Below are positions 12,121 through 23,641 of a stretch of DNA of 64,000 bases, in pieces. Origin of the DNA: Diphasiastrum complanatum. Lineage: Eukaryota > Streptophyta > Lycopodiopsida > Lycopodiales > Lycopodiaceae. The position numbers were made by a program, and so were the translations under genes. Within the stretch, counting starts at the first letter, position 1. Every line of letters starts with the position of its first letter. The DNA lies in contig CM055110.1 in NCBI GenBank assembly GCA_029204225.1, positions 41,149,862-41,213,861 of the forward strand, given 5' to 3'. A model generated the notes under the pieces. It ran no database searches, was not told the DNA's origin, and saw only the letters and a list, made by a program, of their open reading frames with translations.

Positions 12121-12400
12121 GTGATAGAGGGTTGGAACTTGGGCGCCGGAAATGATCTGCCCATAAATTTTTTTTTTCCGGCCGCCAAATTTAGCGGAAG
12201 TACTTCCGCTAACTATCTGCTAAAGCTCCGCCAAGGAAAATGCTTTGATAGGAGCTGGTCTTCCTCCAAACTGTGCTGAATGTTGCTGAAGCAAAGAGAC
12301 GAAAGCCCTCAGCAAAGAGAGAAAAATCAGCAAGGAAAATGGGCACCCAATCAGAAAATCAGATAAAAAATTCAGCAATCAGGAAAGTGCTCTGATACCA

Positions 12401-12843
12401 AGTTACGAATAAAGCCACAGCTGATCTAAAGCTAAGCTATGAAAGCATCACATAAGCAAGACTTAAGCTATGAAAGCAGCACATAAGCAAGACTTAACCC
12501 TAGAAAGCAGGAAAGAGAGAGATTAAGGAGACTAAAGAGAGAGATCAATATCATCAGCTGAATAACAAATGACAGAGTTTCCCTACTTATAGCCAAGAGG
12601 AAGCTCTAAAAGGAAGCTTCCGGTGGCTAGGGCCCAATTGGGAGGGAAAATAGTGCGCCCTCCAAGAAGGCCCCCACTCTCCAGTAATATGTCCAAATGG
12701 CCTAATAATGAATAATAAGGCCAGAGGCCAACCATATAGTCTAAGTGTCACTAATGAATAAAAAAGGGCCCAAGGCCTGCTTATGCATAAAGTAAAGTAA
12801 ATGTAAAGGGACGCGGCGAATGTAATGAGCCGAGTCCATAACT
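12401..12843 (-). repeat. gypsy 1 5' LTR with adjacent primer-binding site
   Basis: This 443-bp LTR lies directly beside the reverse complement of TGGTATCAGAGC (12389-12400), which pairs with the 3' end of initiator tRNA-Met. In minus-strand reading it begins AGTTATGG and ends CGTAACT. Confidence 0.85.
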
Positions 12844-12848
12844 CTCTC

Positions 12849-13085
12849 CCACTCCAAATTGATCCTAGAAATGACTCTCATCATCTTACTTCATGCAGGG
12901 GTTGCAGCAACGTGAAATGGGAGGTTACATGTGTAAAAGCACCTTCTAAGAGCAATCTCAGCTAATTCCTTGTTTGATTGCGTCCAGGAGGCCATATAAT
13001 ATTCCCTGCGTTTGTCCTCGGCCGACTTTACCCCTTGATGGTGCACGATCAGATGGTGCTCTAGAGGAACCAATGCCACTAACAT
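12849..13085 (-). pseudogene. hAT 2 transposase, N-terminal conserved exon
   Basis: The minus frame encodes REYYMASW, LRRCFYTCNLPFHVAATPA, corresponding to EYYVSSF and VRQLFYTCDLPFHLARTP in hAT 4 (48240-48350). The exon continues, across the gypsy 1 insertion, at 7859. Confidence 0.65.
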
Positions 13086-14123
13086 TGCTTAGGTCTTGTG
13101 TCACCGTAAGTCCCAACATTTCCAGGAACTAGTCTCATGAGCTACAAAAGAACGCAACAATGTGGAAGGCTCTTGTCGCTCTGCTGAATCAAAAGCTACA
13201 ACTTAGAAAAATTATAGCACATGTAGCAGGCATCAGTTTCCAATATACATAAAAGACTCACGAATTTGGAAATTGGAATGTTCAATGAGTCGTGATTTAC
13301 ATTCATAAGGGACAATTGAAAGAAATTAGAAATATGAATCAAATAATCTAAGTCTCAAACCTTGAGCTTTTGACTTCAAGCAACTTACAACAAAATTCAA
13401 ATTCCATAATACATATTCCAAAATCCAAATTTCAAAGTAATAGGTTCAAATAGATTATAGGACTCGGGAGTCAGGAGAGTTACCTCTAGGCATCGGAGGA
13501 CTTCGAGTACTTAGGAGGTAGGGCAGGGGCATGGAGAAGCTCTTGTAGTGACTCTGGTGCCTGTGTGCAACCTGCAATCTCATGTCCTTGTAAACATAGG
13601 AGACCTACTTACTACTTACCAAGTTCTAACACACTCCCTCCTCTCAACTTTGAACTTTCATGGATGATGGCTCAAGCCTCACGCTCCTAAATTCTAATGA
13701 ATGCCTCTAAGCTCTCTCACTCTCCCTCGCCCTCATACTCACACTCTCTCTCCCACACACACACTCCCTCTCCCTCTCACTCCTACCAATGATCATTCAA
13801 TGATTCACTCAAGTTCCAACTCTCAATGGCAAAAAGAAATCCATCACCTATCCATAATCTCCCCTCTCCTCTAAGCTCTTCTCTCACTACCTCAAAGACC
13901 CAAACTCCCTCTCCCCTCTTCTCTCACTCCACTCCCTCTCCTCTTCGCTCCTCTCAAAATGTGCAAAAATTCAATGTTTCAACTCCCCCAGCCTCATCGT
14001 GACCTAGCAGAAAATTGGGTGTTAACAGTGATTTGAACCGACCCGTAGTTAGAACCGGGCCAGTTTGAACCACGATTCATGGTTCAAACTACAATTCAAA
14101 CAAACCATGTTTTCAACCACTGT
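13086..14123 (-). other. 5' part of hAT element 2 with CT-rich tract
   Basis: Intron-like sequence, a CT-rich low-complexity tract (about 13730-13960) and terminal repeats of the GATTTGAACC / GGTTCAAAC kind (14030-14110). A BED exon would be expected around 13480-13600 but I could not read one with confidence. Confidence 0.45.
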
Positions 14124-14447
14124 GGTCTTGTTGTGGAACTTTACTGGATGCACAATATGCTCTGAATACTCAACTGGCTATTGTTTAATAAACTTAATCA
14201 AGGGTTACATTTAGCTATACATGTGTATTGCAAGATTGATTGTTTGTCATTTGTAGTGATTTGTCATTGCTGGCAAGGTGTTGCAAGGATCAATCTCCTT
14301 ATATTCCCACTTATAGATCATAGTTTCTCAGTTTCTTCCTACATGCATTCTAAATCAGGTTTCAGAAAGAGTCACTTGTTTCTTTGTAGATTGAATTTCT
14401 ATCTTCAATTATAAGGGCTAAAATATTGTGGGCGCTTTTCAATGCAG

Positions 14448-14541
14448 GGAAGGTTCACGTCCACAATTCATCACATATGCAGCCTGATGCAGTAAATTTA
14501 TTACACTCTGTCATGAGGCCATCCACTCTTGGAGATTTAAG
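14448..14541 (+). CDS. host gene exon candidate a (coiled-coil protein)
   Basis: Acceptor TGCAG precedes and donor AAG|GTTGTA follows. Of the three frames only one is open. It starts after two leftover bases and encodes KVHVHNSSHMQPD then AVNLLHSVMRPSTLGDLR, a protein-like sequence with no transposon motif. It ends with two leftover bases (AG), which fits exon c at 20407, which begins with one base. The upstream exon was not found. The protein may belong to plant afadin/alpha-actinin-binding-like proteins; that is a memory-based guess. Confidence 0.58.
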
Positions 14542-14748
14542 GTTGTAACCATGTCTAATTAGTCTATAAGTTACTGCTTATCTTTGGAAATTTAGTTGGA
14601 TTTGTGCAAGAAGTATGGCTCATTTAAAATGCTTGCCGAGTTTGCTCTGTTATGAACAGATTCACAGATATTAGCAATGAAGCATAAAACAGCAAAAGTC
14701 ATTCACATAACATTCTCCAACTAAGAAAATTGTATGTATACCAAGGCC

Positions 14749-14853
14749 CACCGATAGCTGAGGCAGATCTCCAAAACAGTACAACTCCCCTGCAAGAAGC
14801 TCAAGACTCAAAAATTAGAACTACCAAATGACTAGCCTTAGTGGCTATTTATA
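14749..14853 (-). repeat. dispersed repeat, inverted relative to copy at 43534-43682
   Basis: The reverse complement of this stretch matches 43534-43682, including CTAGTCATTTGGTAGTTC and GGAGATCT. The other copy carries an extra duplicated GATCTTAGTTGGAG block. The family is unknown; an LTR end or leader is possible. Confidence 0.6.
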
Positions 14854-16318
14854 GTGGACAAATCCTACCTCCCTTCATATTGAGTTGGAGGGAAGGTGAA
14901 CTTCAAAAATGAGGGCCAAAATATAAAACCATGTAAAATAGTATTTCTAGGCTTGCTGTCACATGTAATATAAAATACGTGTCCAGTAATAATGGTCAAA
15001 GGTAGAGAAGTATGGACTATAATGCATGTCCATAACATGCGCACACTTGCATTTACTCACACTCACACTCACACTGACACCTATATATAACATGGGTATT
15101 ACATGATAATCAAGCCAAAATGCACGGCATGCAATGCCATCACTTGTCAGAATTATATTGACCTTAAGTTAAATTTTCCGTTTTAATTTTTGTACTGTAA
15201 AATGCTCTTTGTTTGATACAAGGTCAATATTCAGATGGTCTTTCGTTTTGGTAACTTGTAGACTCTTAAGTTTTAGGAATGAACTGCTATCGTCTCATGC
15301 TCTAAGAGCTAAAACTTATTCTGGTAGAAATAGGTAGTGTAGTGGCCTAGTTTATGTTGATGGGCCTCTTTGTTGTGAGAAGGGTTAAGAATTGGAAGGA
15401 CGCTTCTGAAATTTGAAATTGTTGACTCTGAGCAAATTACATATGATCGGGGGCTATAGCCATGGGGCCGATGGATCCAAAGACAATAGACTTGGGTTAC
15501 TTGCTTCAGATCAACCGAACCTGCCTCCTAAAGACCTAATATTTTGGATCCTGTTTCTAAGACTGTAAAATTTTATAAGGTTTGTTAGTCTCTCAAGTGC
15601 ATGTTGGCATATGAATGATTCAATCTAACGCAGTTTTTGTGTGTATTGATTGGCTAACGTTCAAGCCAATGGCCATGACATCTGATCATTGGCATCAGAT
15701 GTAGGTATTATTTTTTTGAGTGTTTTAGTTGACTTGAATTGTTGCTAGAGAAAAGTGTTGACCTAAGTCAATAATTGCCAGGAGGTAATTGCTAAAATGG
15801 ATTTTTGCAAAAAATAACATATAAGTAATTTTCTTTTGCTTTTTTGCTTTATTGCCTAAATTGGAAAAAATTATTAGCTTCTTAGTAGAGAACAACCTCT
15901 ATATAAGAAGTTAGGCGTGGAGGAGAAGAGTCTTCCCATTTATGTCTTGAGAGGGGAGATCATTCCTTCTCATCCTCTTTGTGGGAGTTTACTAGGGTGG
16001 TGAGAAAGATAGAGTGAATGGAAGTTTGATTTAATCTAAGTCTAGTCAAGTCTCTAAGTTCTCGAGGTTGATCATCAACACAGTGTCTTATGGATGATCA
16101 TTTGTATCTTAGTATCTCTTAATGGAATGAGATCCTTGTCAAGGGAGTCCACATCTAGACCCCCAACATTGTGTAGCTTGGTGAATGCTTTTATGTGATG
16201 TTTTGATTATTAGTTTGTTGAATGTGACATTGTTTTGGTCAACTTGATTACCTAAAGCACTTGTCAATCGTGGCACTAAAGTTAGTAGTAGAATCGTATT
16301 TCATGTATTGAGCTACTG

Positions 16319-16323
<5 letters not shown>

Positions 16324-16354
<31 letters not shown>
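16324..16354. repeat. (GT)n microsatellite
   Basis: About fifteen uninterrupted GT units. They produce a spurious Val/Cys frame on the plus strand. Confidence 0.95.
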
Positions 16355-16355
<1 letters not shown>

Positions 16356-17757
16356 ACGCACGCACATCTTCATGCTCACAGATGCTTATGCATGCAAATG
16401 CTCGTCCCTAAGTTGAATGTGTGGACATGCACAATTGTTAATGCACAAATTCACATGATGGACCACAATTTACCCTTCATAAACTATCTCAAGGAATTTG
16501 TCATTATGCATCATCACAATGTTGGAATCAAGGACACCTAATTTCAAGCAAGGGCCAATTTTGTTTTGTAAAGCTCAACGTTTCTAGTGGATAAAGAACA
16601 CAAAATGGCATCCTACAAATATACTATGCTAGGCTCACAATTGCAGCGAATCGCAATTTGCGACTTGGATTGCAACTTTTTTTATTTATTTATTTATTTG
16701 TTTGTTTTAGAAAAAAGACTAGTGGCAATTTTTTTATTTTAAAGTTTAGTTTATTTAGTGTTACATGAGCTCATAAATCATCAATCAAGGCATCAAAAGA
16801 ACAAAATACTCATAAAGTAGAATGTTGCAAAAATAATATTGCATAGAGGCTAGAGCTATATTGATCCCGTCAATTATAGATAGAGATACATTGCAAACCA
16901 AAAAGATATTGGAGTGCAATAGCTCATGGGGCTTCCCTCAATATGCACTTTAGACTTGTTTAATAACCTATTGCCAATAAATTGGCATACCTCCACTCTT
17001 TTATACAGTTCTCCCAAAAAAGTTTCAAGGAGACAAAAATAAATTAAAGGCAAAGTAAGAACAAGAATTTTTTTCCTCCATTTTAGAAAAACTTAACCCT
17101 AATTTCTGGAACATGATCTAGATCACATTTCGGAATGTGGCTTGCAAGGATGTAACTTAGGCTACATCTATTTCTCTGTCATTTAGCTCATCACTGAGTA
17201 TGTTTGAGGATCTTTATGGAATGTTTATGGGTTCAACATTTGAGCGGATCTACTTGTTCTTTATTGCTCTACAATTGTTAAAATCCATTCTTTTTCCATT
17301 TTGACATGCTAAAAAGTGAAGTTATTATGAAGTCAAATTAGGAATGTTTCATTCACTATTCTACAAGATTAAGTTCAAATTTCAAGTGGATTTAAAGTTC
17401 TATATCATTAGACAACTTCATAGCACTTTCAAATTCGTCCATCGGAGCTTTTGATCACAAGATCTTGCTAGTCAAAGTTTGGTCAAATATTATTTTATAT
17501 GTTTTCTTTCATTAAGATTCAGATTGGTTGATGTGTTGACCTTCGTATTGTTTGTATTGATTGGATATTCCTAGCTCAAGATATTGCATTTTGATGTTTT
17601 TGCACATGTTTAGCACTCCATTTGATACCTTGTGCTTTTGTTTCCTTGAAAAAAAATTAAGGCATTGTGTTTCCTTCACTAAGATTCAAGTAATATACTT
17701 CACAATTTTTTAAGATTTGATTCTTGAAAATTGAGATGCTGTTGACTCACTTTTTAG

Positions 17758-17829
17758 GTAGATGTGCCACAAGAAACCACAAATGAGTTAGAGAATGGTG
17801 CCTTTGATGAGACCAAGCCTCAATCAGAG
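17758..17829 (+). CDS. possible exon b, phase conflict with neighbours
   Basis: Seventy-two bases between TTTTTAG and GAG|GTTTTT stay open in one frame and read VDVPQETTNELENG then AFDETKPQSE. The composition is protein-like. However, exon a leaves two bases, and joining it here gives an immediate TAG. The exon also ends in phase 0 while exon c needs two leading bases. It could be a cassette or poison exon, a sign of a missing exon on each side, or a chance frame; 24 open codons are not rare by chance. Confidence 0.35.
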
Positions 17830-20406
17830 GTTTTTTTAATTTAGCAAATGTTCTAGATGATAGTAGACATGATATTTTAGTTGTGGTAGGGATTGCATGT
17901 ATAGATGGGACAAGGAGCATTTGGATTTTCCTTCTAGTTTTATAGCTTGGGCATAGGTATGTGTGAATGCATATACATATGGGCAGAGGATCAGTTAAAT
18001 TTGGTTTTATTGCTCATGATCCGATATGCTTGGATAAATATTTCGTTAGTCTTTCTCCATTATTGCAATATATTGTTGCAAATGCTATAGATGGAGCTTA
18101 GATGGTACCATGCATCTCTAGTGTAGTTAGATGAGTTTGCTTCAATTGAGGTTCAGGGGTTGTGTGATGAAGCACACATCTATTATGTTAGTACTCTCCT
18201 TCCTCTACTTTTCTTAGAGGCATATGTTATTCCTATGTTTCATTAGAGATTTATGTTCCTGTAATGGTCAAGGTACATGCCAATGTCCTCTTTGTTCTAC
18301 ATAAGTTCCTAGTTCATTGGGATCCATCTCATTTGTATAGTGCTATTCATTATGATATAGGTTATTGCTTTGCTTCACATGGTGCTATTCTTGCTACTAT
18401 CTCTTCTGTGTCTGTGGATCTAGTTCTCGACGATCGTGACTTACATTCGTCGGCCTTATGGATTGCTTGGGTTCTCTATATGCCACCATGTTTACTTGTT
18501 CATGTCGCTACTATGAGGCAATTTTGGTCTAGATGACTAGCTTGGGATGTTGTACATCGTTTTCAGCTGATGTTGTAGGACAATTTTGGTCTTTATGGAT
18601 TGCTTGGGGCATATGTACATCTCCAACTTGATTATTATCTATCGTTGTGTGGCATGTTGATACAATTGAGATGGTCACTTCACATAGCTTGGGATGGTTA
18701 CTTCTACTTGATGCAATGGAAGCATGGTGGTATGTACATGTCGGCACACTTGTAGATCCCTTTGCATTCAGTCGTTTTCTTACACGACAGTTCTATGTAT
18801 TAGGGTGGTTCGGTCAAAGTTTATGGTACATACTATAGGTCTGGTGTCCTTAAGCTATCTCTTTAGAGTCCTTTATAGTAGATGTTTTTTTATATGCATG
18901 GTCCCTTTGGATGCTTTGGAATCTACATGGTTGGAGGTTATTATTTTTTTTATGGTTTCTAGTGTACTCTTTAGGTGGCAAGCTCTGTCTCTTAGGTTGT
19001 CCTTGGGTGTGCCAATTTGATGTTATATTTCGATGATTAGACAAGGTTGTTCCACTTGAGCTAGATGTAGATATGAATCATGACCCACATACATGCATAG
19101 TTCAGGAACCACCATCGGTTTCTACCTTAGCAAATGTAGACGTTTTTCTTCTTCTCAAGGTTTGTTTGCTAGTAGTGTGTCAATGATATGCAATTGTTTA
19201 TTCTTCAAGGAAGTCTTGCTACACGTCCTAGATGACCATGCCTCCATCTATGGCGTTGTTCACTATACATTTGTGGAGCCAATTCTTGTTGGTTCCATAT
19301 GACATTCTTGTTCTATAAATGCTTTGAGCTAGCTCTTGCACATGATGTCTTACAATTAAAAAAGTTGCTGGATTGCAATCACTCTAGTTCTTGGTGCATA
19401 TGTTCACCATCTTTGGTTACTTCATCTGGTTTGGGCTCCATTCTTTGCTGCTCATGTTTGGTTTACTAGCGGTAACCATCTTCATGATGGTCACCATTTC
19501 CATCACATAATTGGTCCTCTTATGTTCATACTGATTCTTTCATGTATCATCCTTGGTGTATCAAAATGACATCGGATCTCCTTATATGTTGCGACATTTA
19601 GTGTGGTGCTCTTCTCCAGCTTTACTAGTTGGCATGGTTCCTTTGTATGGCAACATTTCCCTACAACATTTGTTTTTCCAAGCTATTTTTTCCACTGTTC
19701 CTATTGATGCCTTTCTGAAGGATCTCTATGGTGTTATAAGTATTTTTCACTCTTTATGTTCTTATGGTATACCTTGTGTACATGATTTGCTTGGCTTGAG
19801 ATGCATATGATTGATGATGCTAGCTTGTTCATTTAATTGGCATGGTTTGCCTTTTTACTATGTGGTATAGGAGTCCTTTCCATCGTATTTGGCAGCCACA
19901 TTTCTCATCAATATTTGAGGTATCAAGTGCTCATTGATATCCTTTGGTATTCTTGGGCCATATGATTGGTGTTCATGGAGCATTGATACAATGATATGGT
20001 CTATTAGTTGCAATCGTTGTTAAGGGGTTGGTTCCTTGATGGATCTATTGATACCTTTATGTGGTATTCTTGGGCCATATGATTGGTTTGGTATATCCCG
20101 CATTTGTAGTCACCTTGTGGGAGACGTTTACCATGATGCCTTCAATCTGCATTTGTTGGGCATCACATTTTTGGGTTGCAATTGGGTCTAATCTGCACAT
20201 GTCTTGCTTACTGTCAAGCAGTCTACTTTGATGTTTGATAAATTGTCATACCATATTCGAAGTCGTGTTCATATTCGAGACCCTTGTAGTACGTAGACAA
20301 CGATCATGTTAAACACTAGTCATGTAGTATAAGTTTTTACGCTATATCTGACAATAGTACCATGTCATTCCCCATTCGCCATGTCACTTACTCATCAACC
20401 TTGTAG
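17830..20406 (+). other. intronic region, old unidentified repeats
   Basis: No motif-bearing frame. Several plus frames of 60-98 residues exist but have no recognisable domain. The phrase GTATTCTTGGGCCATATGAT recurs at about 19946 and 20063, and the wording suggests an old, eroded repeat. I cannot name its family. Confidence 0.4.
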
Positions 20407-20491
20407 GTACACTAATGGAGGTGGTTTGTTGGAGCTACAAGCTACACTTTTACACTATCAACAAGAGAATTTATCTTACTTGAACAAAGAA
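20407..20491 (+). CDS. host gene exon c (coiled coil)
   Basis: Acceptor CCTTGTAG and the strong donor GAA|GTGAGT bound 85 bases. After one leading base the frame reads YTNGGGLLELQ then ATLLHYQQENLSYLNKE, a clear heptad-type coiled coil. It begins with one base and ends in phase 0, matching exon a before it and exon d after it. The other two frames contain stops. Confidence 0.68.
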
Positions 20492-21640
20492 GTGAGTTAA
20501 CTTTTGTGAGTTTGAAAAGCAAAGTTTGCATATTTGATTTTGCCACCTTGGAAAGGAGGTTAGATTTGATAAACATTTGCATGGCTCTAATCTATTTGAT
20601 TATATTAATTAGTGAGAATGGACTTTTGTCAAGTATAGTGTAATGTCCTCAAGACATATGATGATTCATGATTGCTTAGGTCAGGGGCATGATTGTGTAG
20701 GGCACTCAGCAAATTGCAATGTTTGTTTATTTTTAATTTTAATATTTTTAGGCCATTCACAAGCAAGTTTCCTCGATCCATTGGCTTGATTGTTCTCCAT
20801 TTTTTCTACTTGATGTATGGCCCAATACTACAAGGAGCTTAGTCAGACATGAGGTGGATTAGTGCATATGCTCTTACATATCTAGTCTCTCCTTGCATCT
20901 CAATCCTCCTCATTGTAGCATTCATAGTAGGTGTTAAGTGATTCTGAAGGGCTTTAAGCCACCATAGGTAGGTTTCTCGTACGTTTGCCTTGCAACCCAA
21001 AGAAGACAAGATCACTGAAAGGAATGGTGCCTACAAACATCCGAGACTAGAATTTAGGCACTGTTTATTTATTTTTGGATTACTTAAGGTTTAAAATCCA
21101 CCGATAGGACGTAATGCATTAAGAAACTAGCCTCTAGATCATAACACATAGGCTTGGTTGATTTAGGGAATAATAGGGTGAGATATAAAATTACATAATA
21201 GTAAAGATCATTTCACATTTTGTGTAACGAAGAGTAACTCTAATTTCCTTCGTTGAGGCCTTTTCGCCAGTGTGTTACTGTGAAGCCAAACATGTCTCCA
21301 TATTCTTCCTGTTTATACATTTGATTTTTCTTGCTTTTGTTGGAAAGTAAAGCCAATTTTGGAGAGATTTTCCTACATGAAGCAATTTGTATCTCAAAAT
21401 CCGGAATGCATGATCAACACTTTTGGAGATGACGGGCTCGATCAACAACAGCTTCTAGAGCCCCTTCAACATTAGAACCTCATAGAGCTGTCACTGTAGT
21501 ACGGCCAAGCACTACTAGGCTAGTAGATGTACCGCACAACGGTATTCGCCCCAACACCACTTGGGTACAACCGTTCTTCCACCAATTGACCCTCCACTGC
21601 TGTACCAACCGCCACTTGACCATCTACCTCTATAAACGCA
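20492..21640 (+). other. intron sequence between exon c and LINE debris
   Basis: No recognisable gene. A minus frame at 21515-21697 has no motif. The sequence becomes LINE-derived from about 21650. Confidence 0.4.
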
Positions 21641-23153
21641 TCGTCTACCAATCCAATTGTGATCCCTGACATATCTATCTCTAAAAAGTGAAGTCAATAG
21701 AAGTCATGTTTGACACCCAATTGGCGATGTCAGGCTCGATCAAGATAAGCTCTATAGATGACCCGTCTAATGTAATCATGGGTACTTGAGGGAAGGGCAA
21801 TAATAGAGATGCCAAGTGTGTCAAAGAGGCGGGAGGTCTAAGAGAACCAAGCCAACTGATAACCCTGACTATGTTAGCACTAAGATGAGAGCAAAATGCG
21901 TGTGACTTTTCTCACAAGCTTGAGACTCACTAACTCCCTTGGATATACGTGATGAGTTGGAGTATGGCATCAAGGTACATGGGCGGGACCACAAAGTCTA
22001 CGAGGATGACTTGGTGAGGGACTGAGGGCTTAGCTCATATCATACAGGAAAGCATAGTGATTTTAAGTTGCTAGATATTGGACCACTCAAATGAAGATAA
22101 GACTAGGCTATCATACCCGTGAACTACCTCTAGTACTCTCTGAATAGAATTTTGATATAAACATGCCACATCTCTTGATCCACATCCTCCCGCTTATCTG
22201 GTCTCCACTCTAAAGATTGACTCCCACTAGAAACCTGGAAAAGATGGTAGACCTTACTTTGCACTCTCATGTGTCTCTGTGAAAAATAGAATATCCCCGC
22301 TATCTATGAAGTCAAGAAAATCTCTTGCTGAAGATGAGATATGAATCCCATTACAATTCTAGACACCAAAAGAAAGTGGATGGATCTTTGGGTTGCTCCC
22401 ACACCCGAGAGACCCAAATCCCTATTTCTTACCATCCGGGTATTTCACTTGGCCATATTCGTAGATAACTTTCCTTCTTGAAATTTTGGCATCTTCAAAA
22501 GCGTTCCTCCTTTTGGTCACTTGCATAGAGCTAAGATTGTCATCCAAGAATATACGGTTGTGCAACCTCCGAGAGTGATCTGAAAGAGCAGTGGTGGAAA
22601 TACAAAAATCTGAGATGAATGGAATGAAAGAGGGTGATCCCTCACTATCCTTTGAGTCTGGATCAAGCCGTGACAGCTCGCGAGAGAAAAAGGATGTGAT
22701 CTGGCGCTGCATGTCAGAGTGACTAGATTGAGCTGGATGACATAGATCCTGTCGCAGAAGTAACATCTCTCTAATCATGAGTGTAACACAACGTGGATCC
22801 TCATATGATGTAGTCGACCGTACAGTGACTGGAGAATCTCGAAAAAGAGAGTGATATCTCCCTCTGATCTCATAGTATGTTGGACATCTGAATAAGAAGT
22901 GCTCCTCAGACTCTATCTCGGATAGTGAGCACACCGGGCAAATCCGCTCCTCTCGTGGGGTACTCTGAAAATGACTAGTCTCAATCACAAGCTGATGTGA
23001 TGAGGCTTTGAACTGACCTAGTATGAACCTCAAACCATGCGATAATCCTGAATCCAAATAACAAGGAAGAATTGGGAACCCCACTATATCCAACTCCAAA
23101 AAGTGAATCCGATGGTAGTCAGCTTACGCTCAACTCAAGTATCCTTTGTATAG

Positions 23154-23156
<3 letters not shown>
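21640..23156 (-). mobile_element. LINE fragment A, rearranged (minus strand)
   Basis: Minus-strand reading gives, in order: the C-terminal zinc-binding segment of ORF2, a piece of endonuclease end, the end of ORF1 (together 22422-23099), the endonuclease start (about 22040-22400; GDILFFTETHES) and then an ORF2 segment lying between RT and the zinc segment (about 21650-22030), similar to 37330-37462. The order shows joining of parts from more than one LINE copy. The right edge meets a (GA)n tract. Confidence 0.65.
22422..23099 (-). CDS. 225-residue mosaic LINE frame
   Basis: An uninterrupted minus-strand frame. Residues about 30-75 hold a CCHC-like zinc segment, ICPVCSLSEIESEEHFLFRC, typical of the end of LINE ORF2. 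Next comes YEDPRCVTLMIREMLLLRQD, also found in fragments C and D. Then GSPSFIPFISDFCIS and ALSDHS match the end of the endonuclease. The frame closes with RIFLDDNLSSMQ and a basic helix, the usual end of ORF1. The three parts are normally far apart, so this is a fusion product. The frame being open may be chance. Confidence 0.6.
   Translation of the reverse strand: MELDIVGFPILPCYLDSGLSHGLRFILGQFKASSHQLVIETSHFQSTPREERICPVCSLSEIESEEHFLFRCPTYYEIRGRYHSLFRDSPVTVRSTTSYEDPRCVTLMIREMLLLRQDLCHPAQSSHSDMQRQITSFFSRELSRLDPDSKDSEGSPSFIPFISDFCISTTALSDHSRRLHNRIFLDDNLSSMQVTKRRNAFEDAKISRRKVIYEYGQVKYPDGKK

Positions 23157-23227
<71 letters not shown>
23157..23227. repeat. (GA)n microsatellite
   Basis: About 71 bp of GA units between LINE A and the 5' LTR of Copia 1. 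The LTR lacks its first 14 bases (TGTTAGAAATAAAT) at this join. Confidence 0.95.
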
Positions 23228-23229
<2 letters not shown>

Positions 23230-23513
23230 ATGCTAAAGTTAATCCATAGGTTACTTTGACCCAAAAGGTCGATATTTGTGTAACCATGGGTATTTAGTTA
23301 TTTAGGCCATGTTAAGTTTGTCTTTATTTGTGATGGACCCAATTTTGGTCATGTACTGACTTGTGGGTCCTTAGAGGCCTAATTTGGTTTAGGGGCCCTA
23401 TCTTGACTTTTGGGGGTGCCCTACATTCAGTAAGTAGGTAGAGTACATATTGGCTTATTGTGTCACATTTTTCAGTTTTGGCTAAGCATTGCTCATCATT
23501 ACTTGTGTTGCTG

Positions 23514-23553
<40 letters not shown>

Positions 23554-23641
23554 GAGGAGGGCGCCCAGCCTCTTCTCTCTTGTGTCTTGTGGAGATTGAT
23601 TGATAGCTAGATCTTGGTGCCTTGACTCTTGTTTTCCTTCA
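23226..23641 (+). repeat. Copia 1 5' LTR
   Basis: Matches 28862-29244 but lacks the first 14 bp. It includes a (CT)n run (about 23517-23551) and the palindrome-bearing GGAGGGCGCCC (23556-23566), and ends TTTTCCTTCA directly before TGGTATCAGAGC. The 3' LTR has a deletion of about 49 bp relative to this copy. Confidence 0.8.

Larger units (their letters stand above)
7865..12843 (-). mobile_element. gypsy 1: Ty3/gypsy chromovirus derivative with AG...CT LTR ends
   Basis: Two 443-bp LTRs flank the element (7865-8307 and 12401-12843), differing at about nine positions by eye. The primer-binding site lies directly inside the right LTR (12389-12400, reverse of TGGTATCAGAGC), and a polypurine tract (CCAGGGAG on minus) directly inside the left LTR, so the element points to the minus strand. 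Target duplication CTCTC occurs at 7860-7864 and 12844-12848. Removing the element and one CTCTC restores the hAT 2 frame (minus strand NLEWESFNM). LTR ends are AGTTA and TAACT instead of TG and CA. Gag, protease and chromodomain are recognisable; RT, RNase H and the integrase core are not. Confidence 0.85.
3956..14123 (-). mobile_element. hAT element 2 (minus strand), split by a gypsy element
   Basis: Coding blocks read on the minus strand in transposase order from high to low coordinate: N-terminal block (12849-13085), continuation of the same exon and DUF659 start (7480-7859), middle domain (7180-7434), acidic tail (about 5955-6195). Subterminal sequence rich in GGTTCAAAC/GATTTGAACC motifs lies at 14030-14110 and at 3960-4020. 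The right end is CACAGTGGTTG in minus-strand reading (about 14113-14123). The left end is not precisely identifiable. The gypsy element at 7865-12843 sits inside an exon with a 5-bp duplication. Confidence 0.6.
14542..17757 (+). other. intronic region without recognised genes
   Basis: AT-rich DNA with no coding motif. It holds a dispersed repeat (14749-14853), a short TCACAC tandem (about 15055-15085) and a (GT)n microsatellite (16324-16354). No further exon with good splice sites and frame was found. Confidence 0.45.

Noticed and set aside
11797-12188. Overlapping minus frames of 72-102 residues
   Set aside because: They arise from the 78-bp tandem units in the gypsy 1 leader.
16308-16541. 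Short plus frame with Val/Cys repeat
   Set aside because: It is produced by the (GT)n microsatellite.
18264-20200. Several plus frames of 60-98 residues
   Set aside because: No motifs, no consistent frame between neighbours, and the surrounding DNA looks like eroded repeat.
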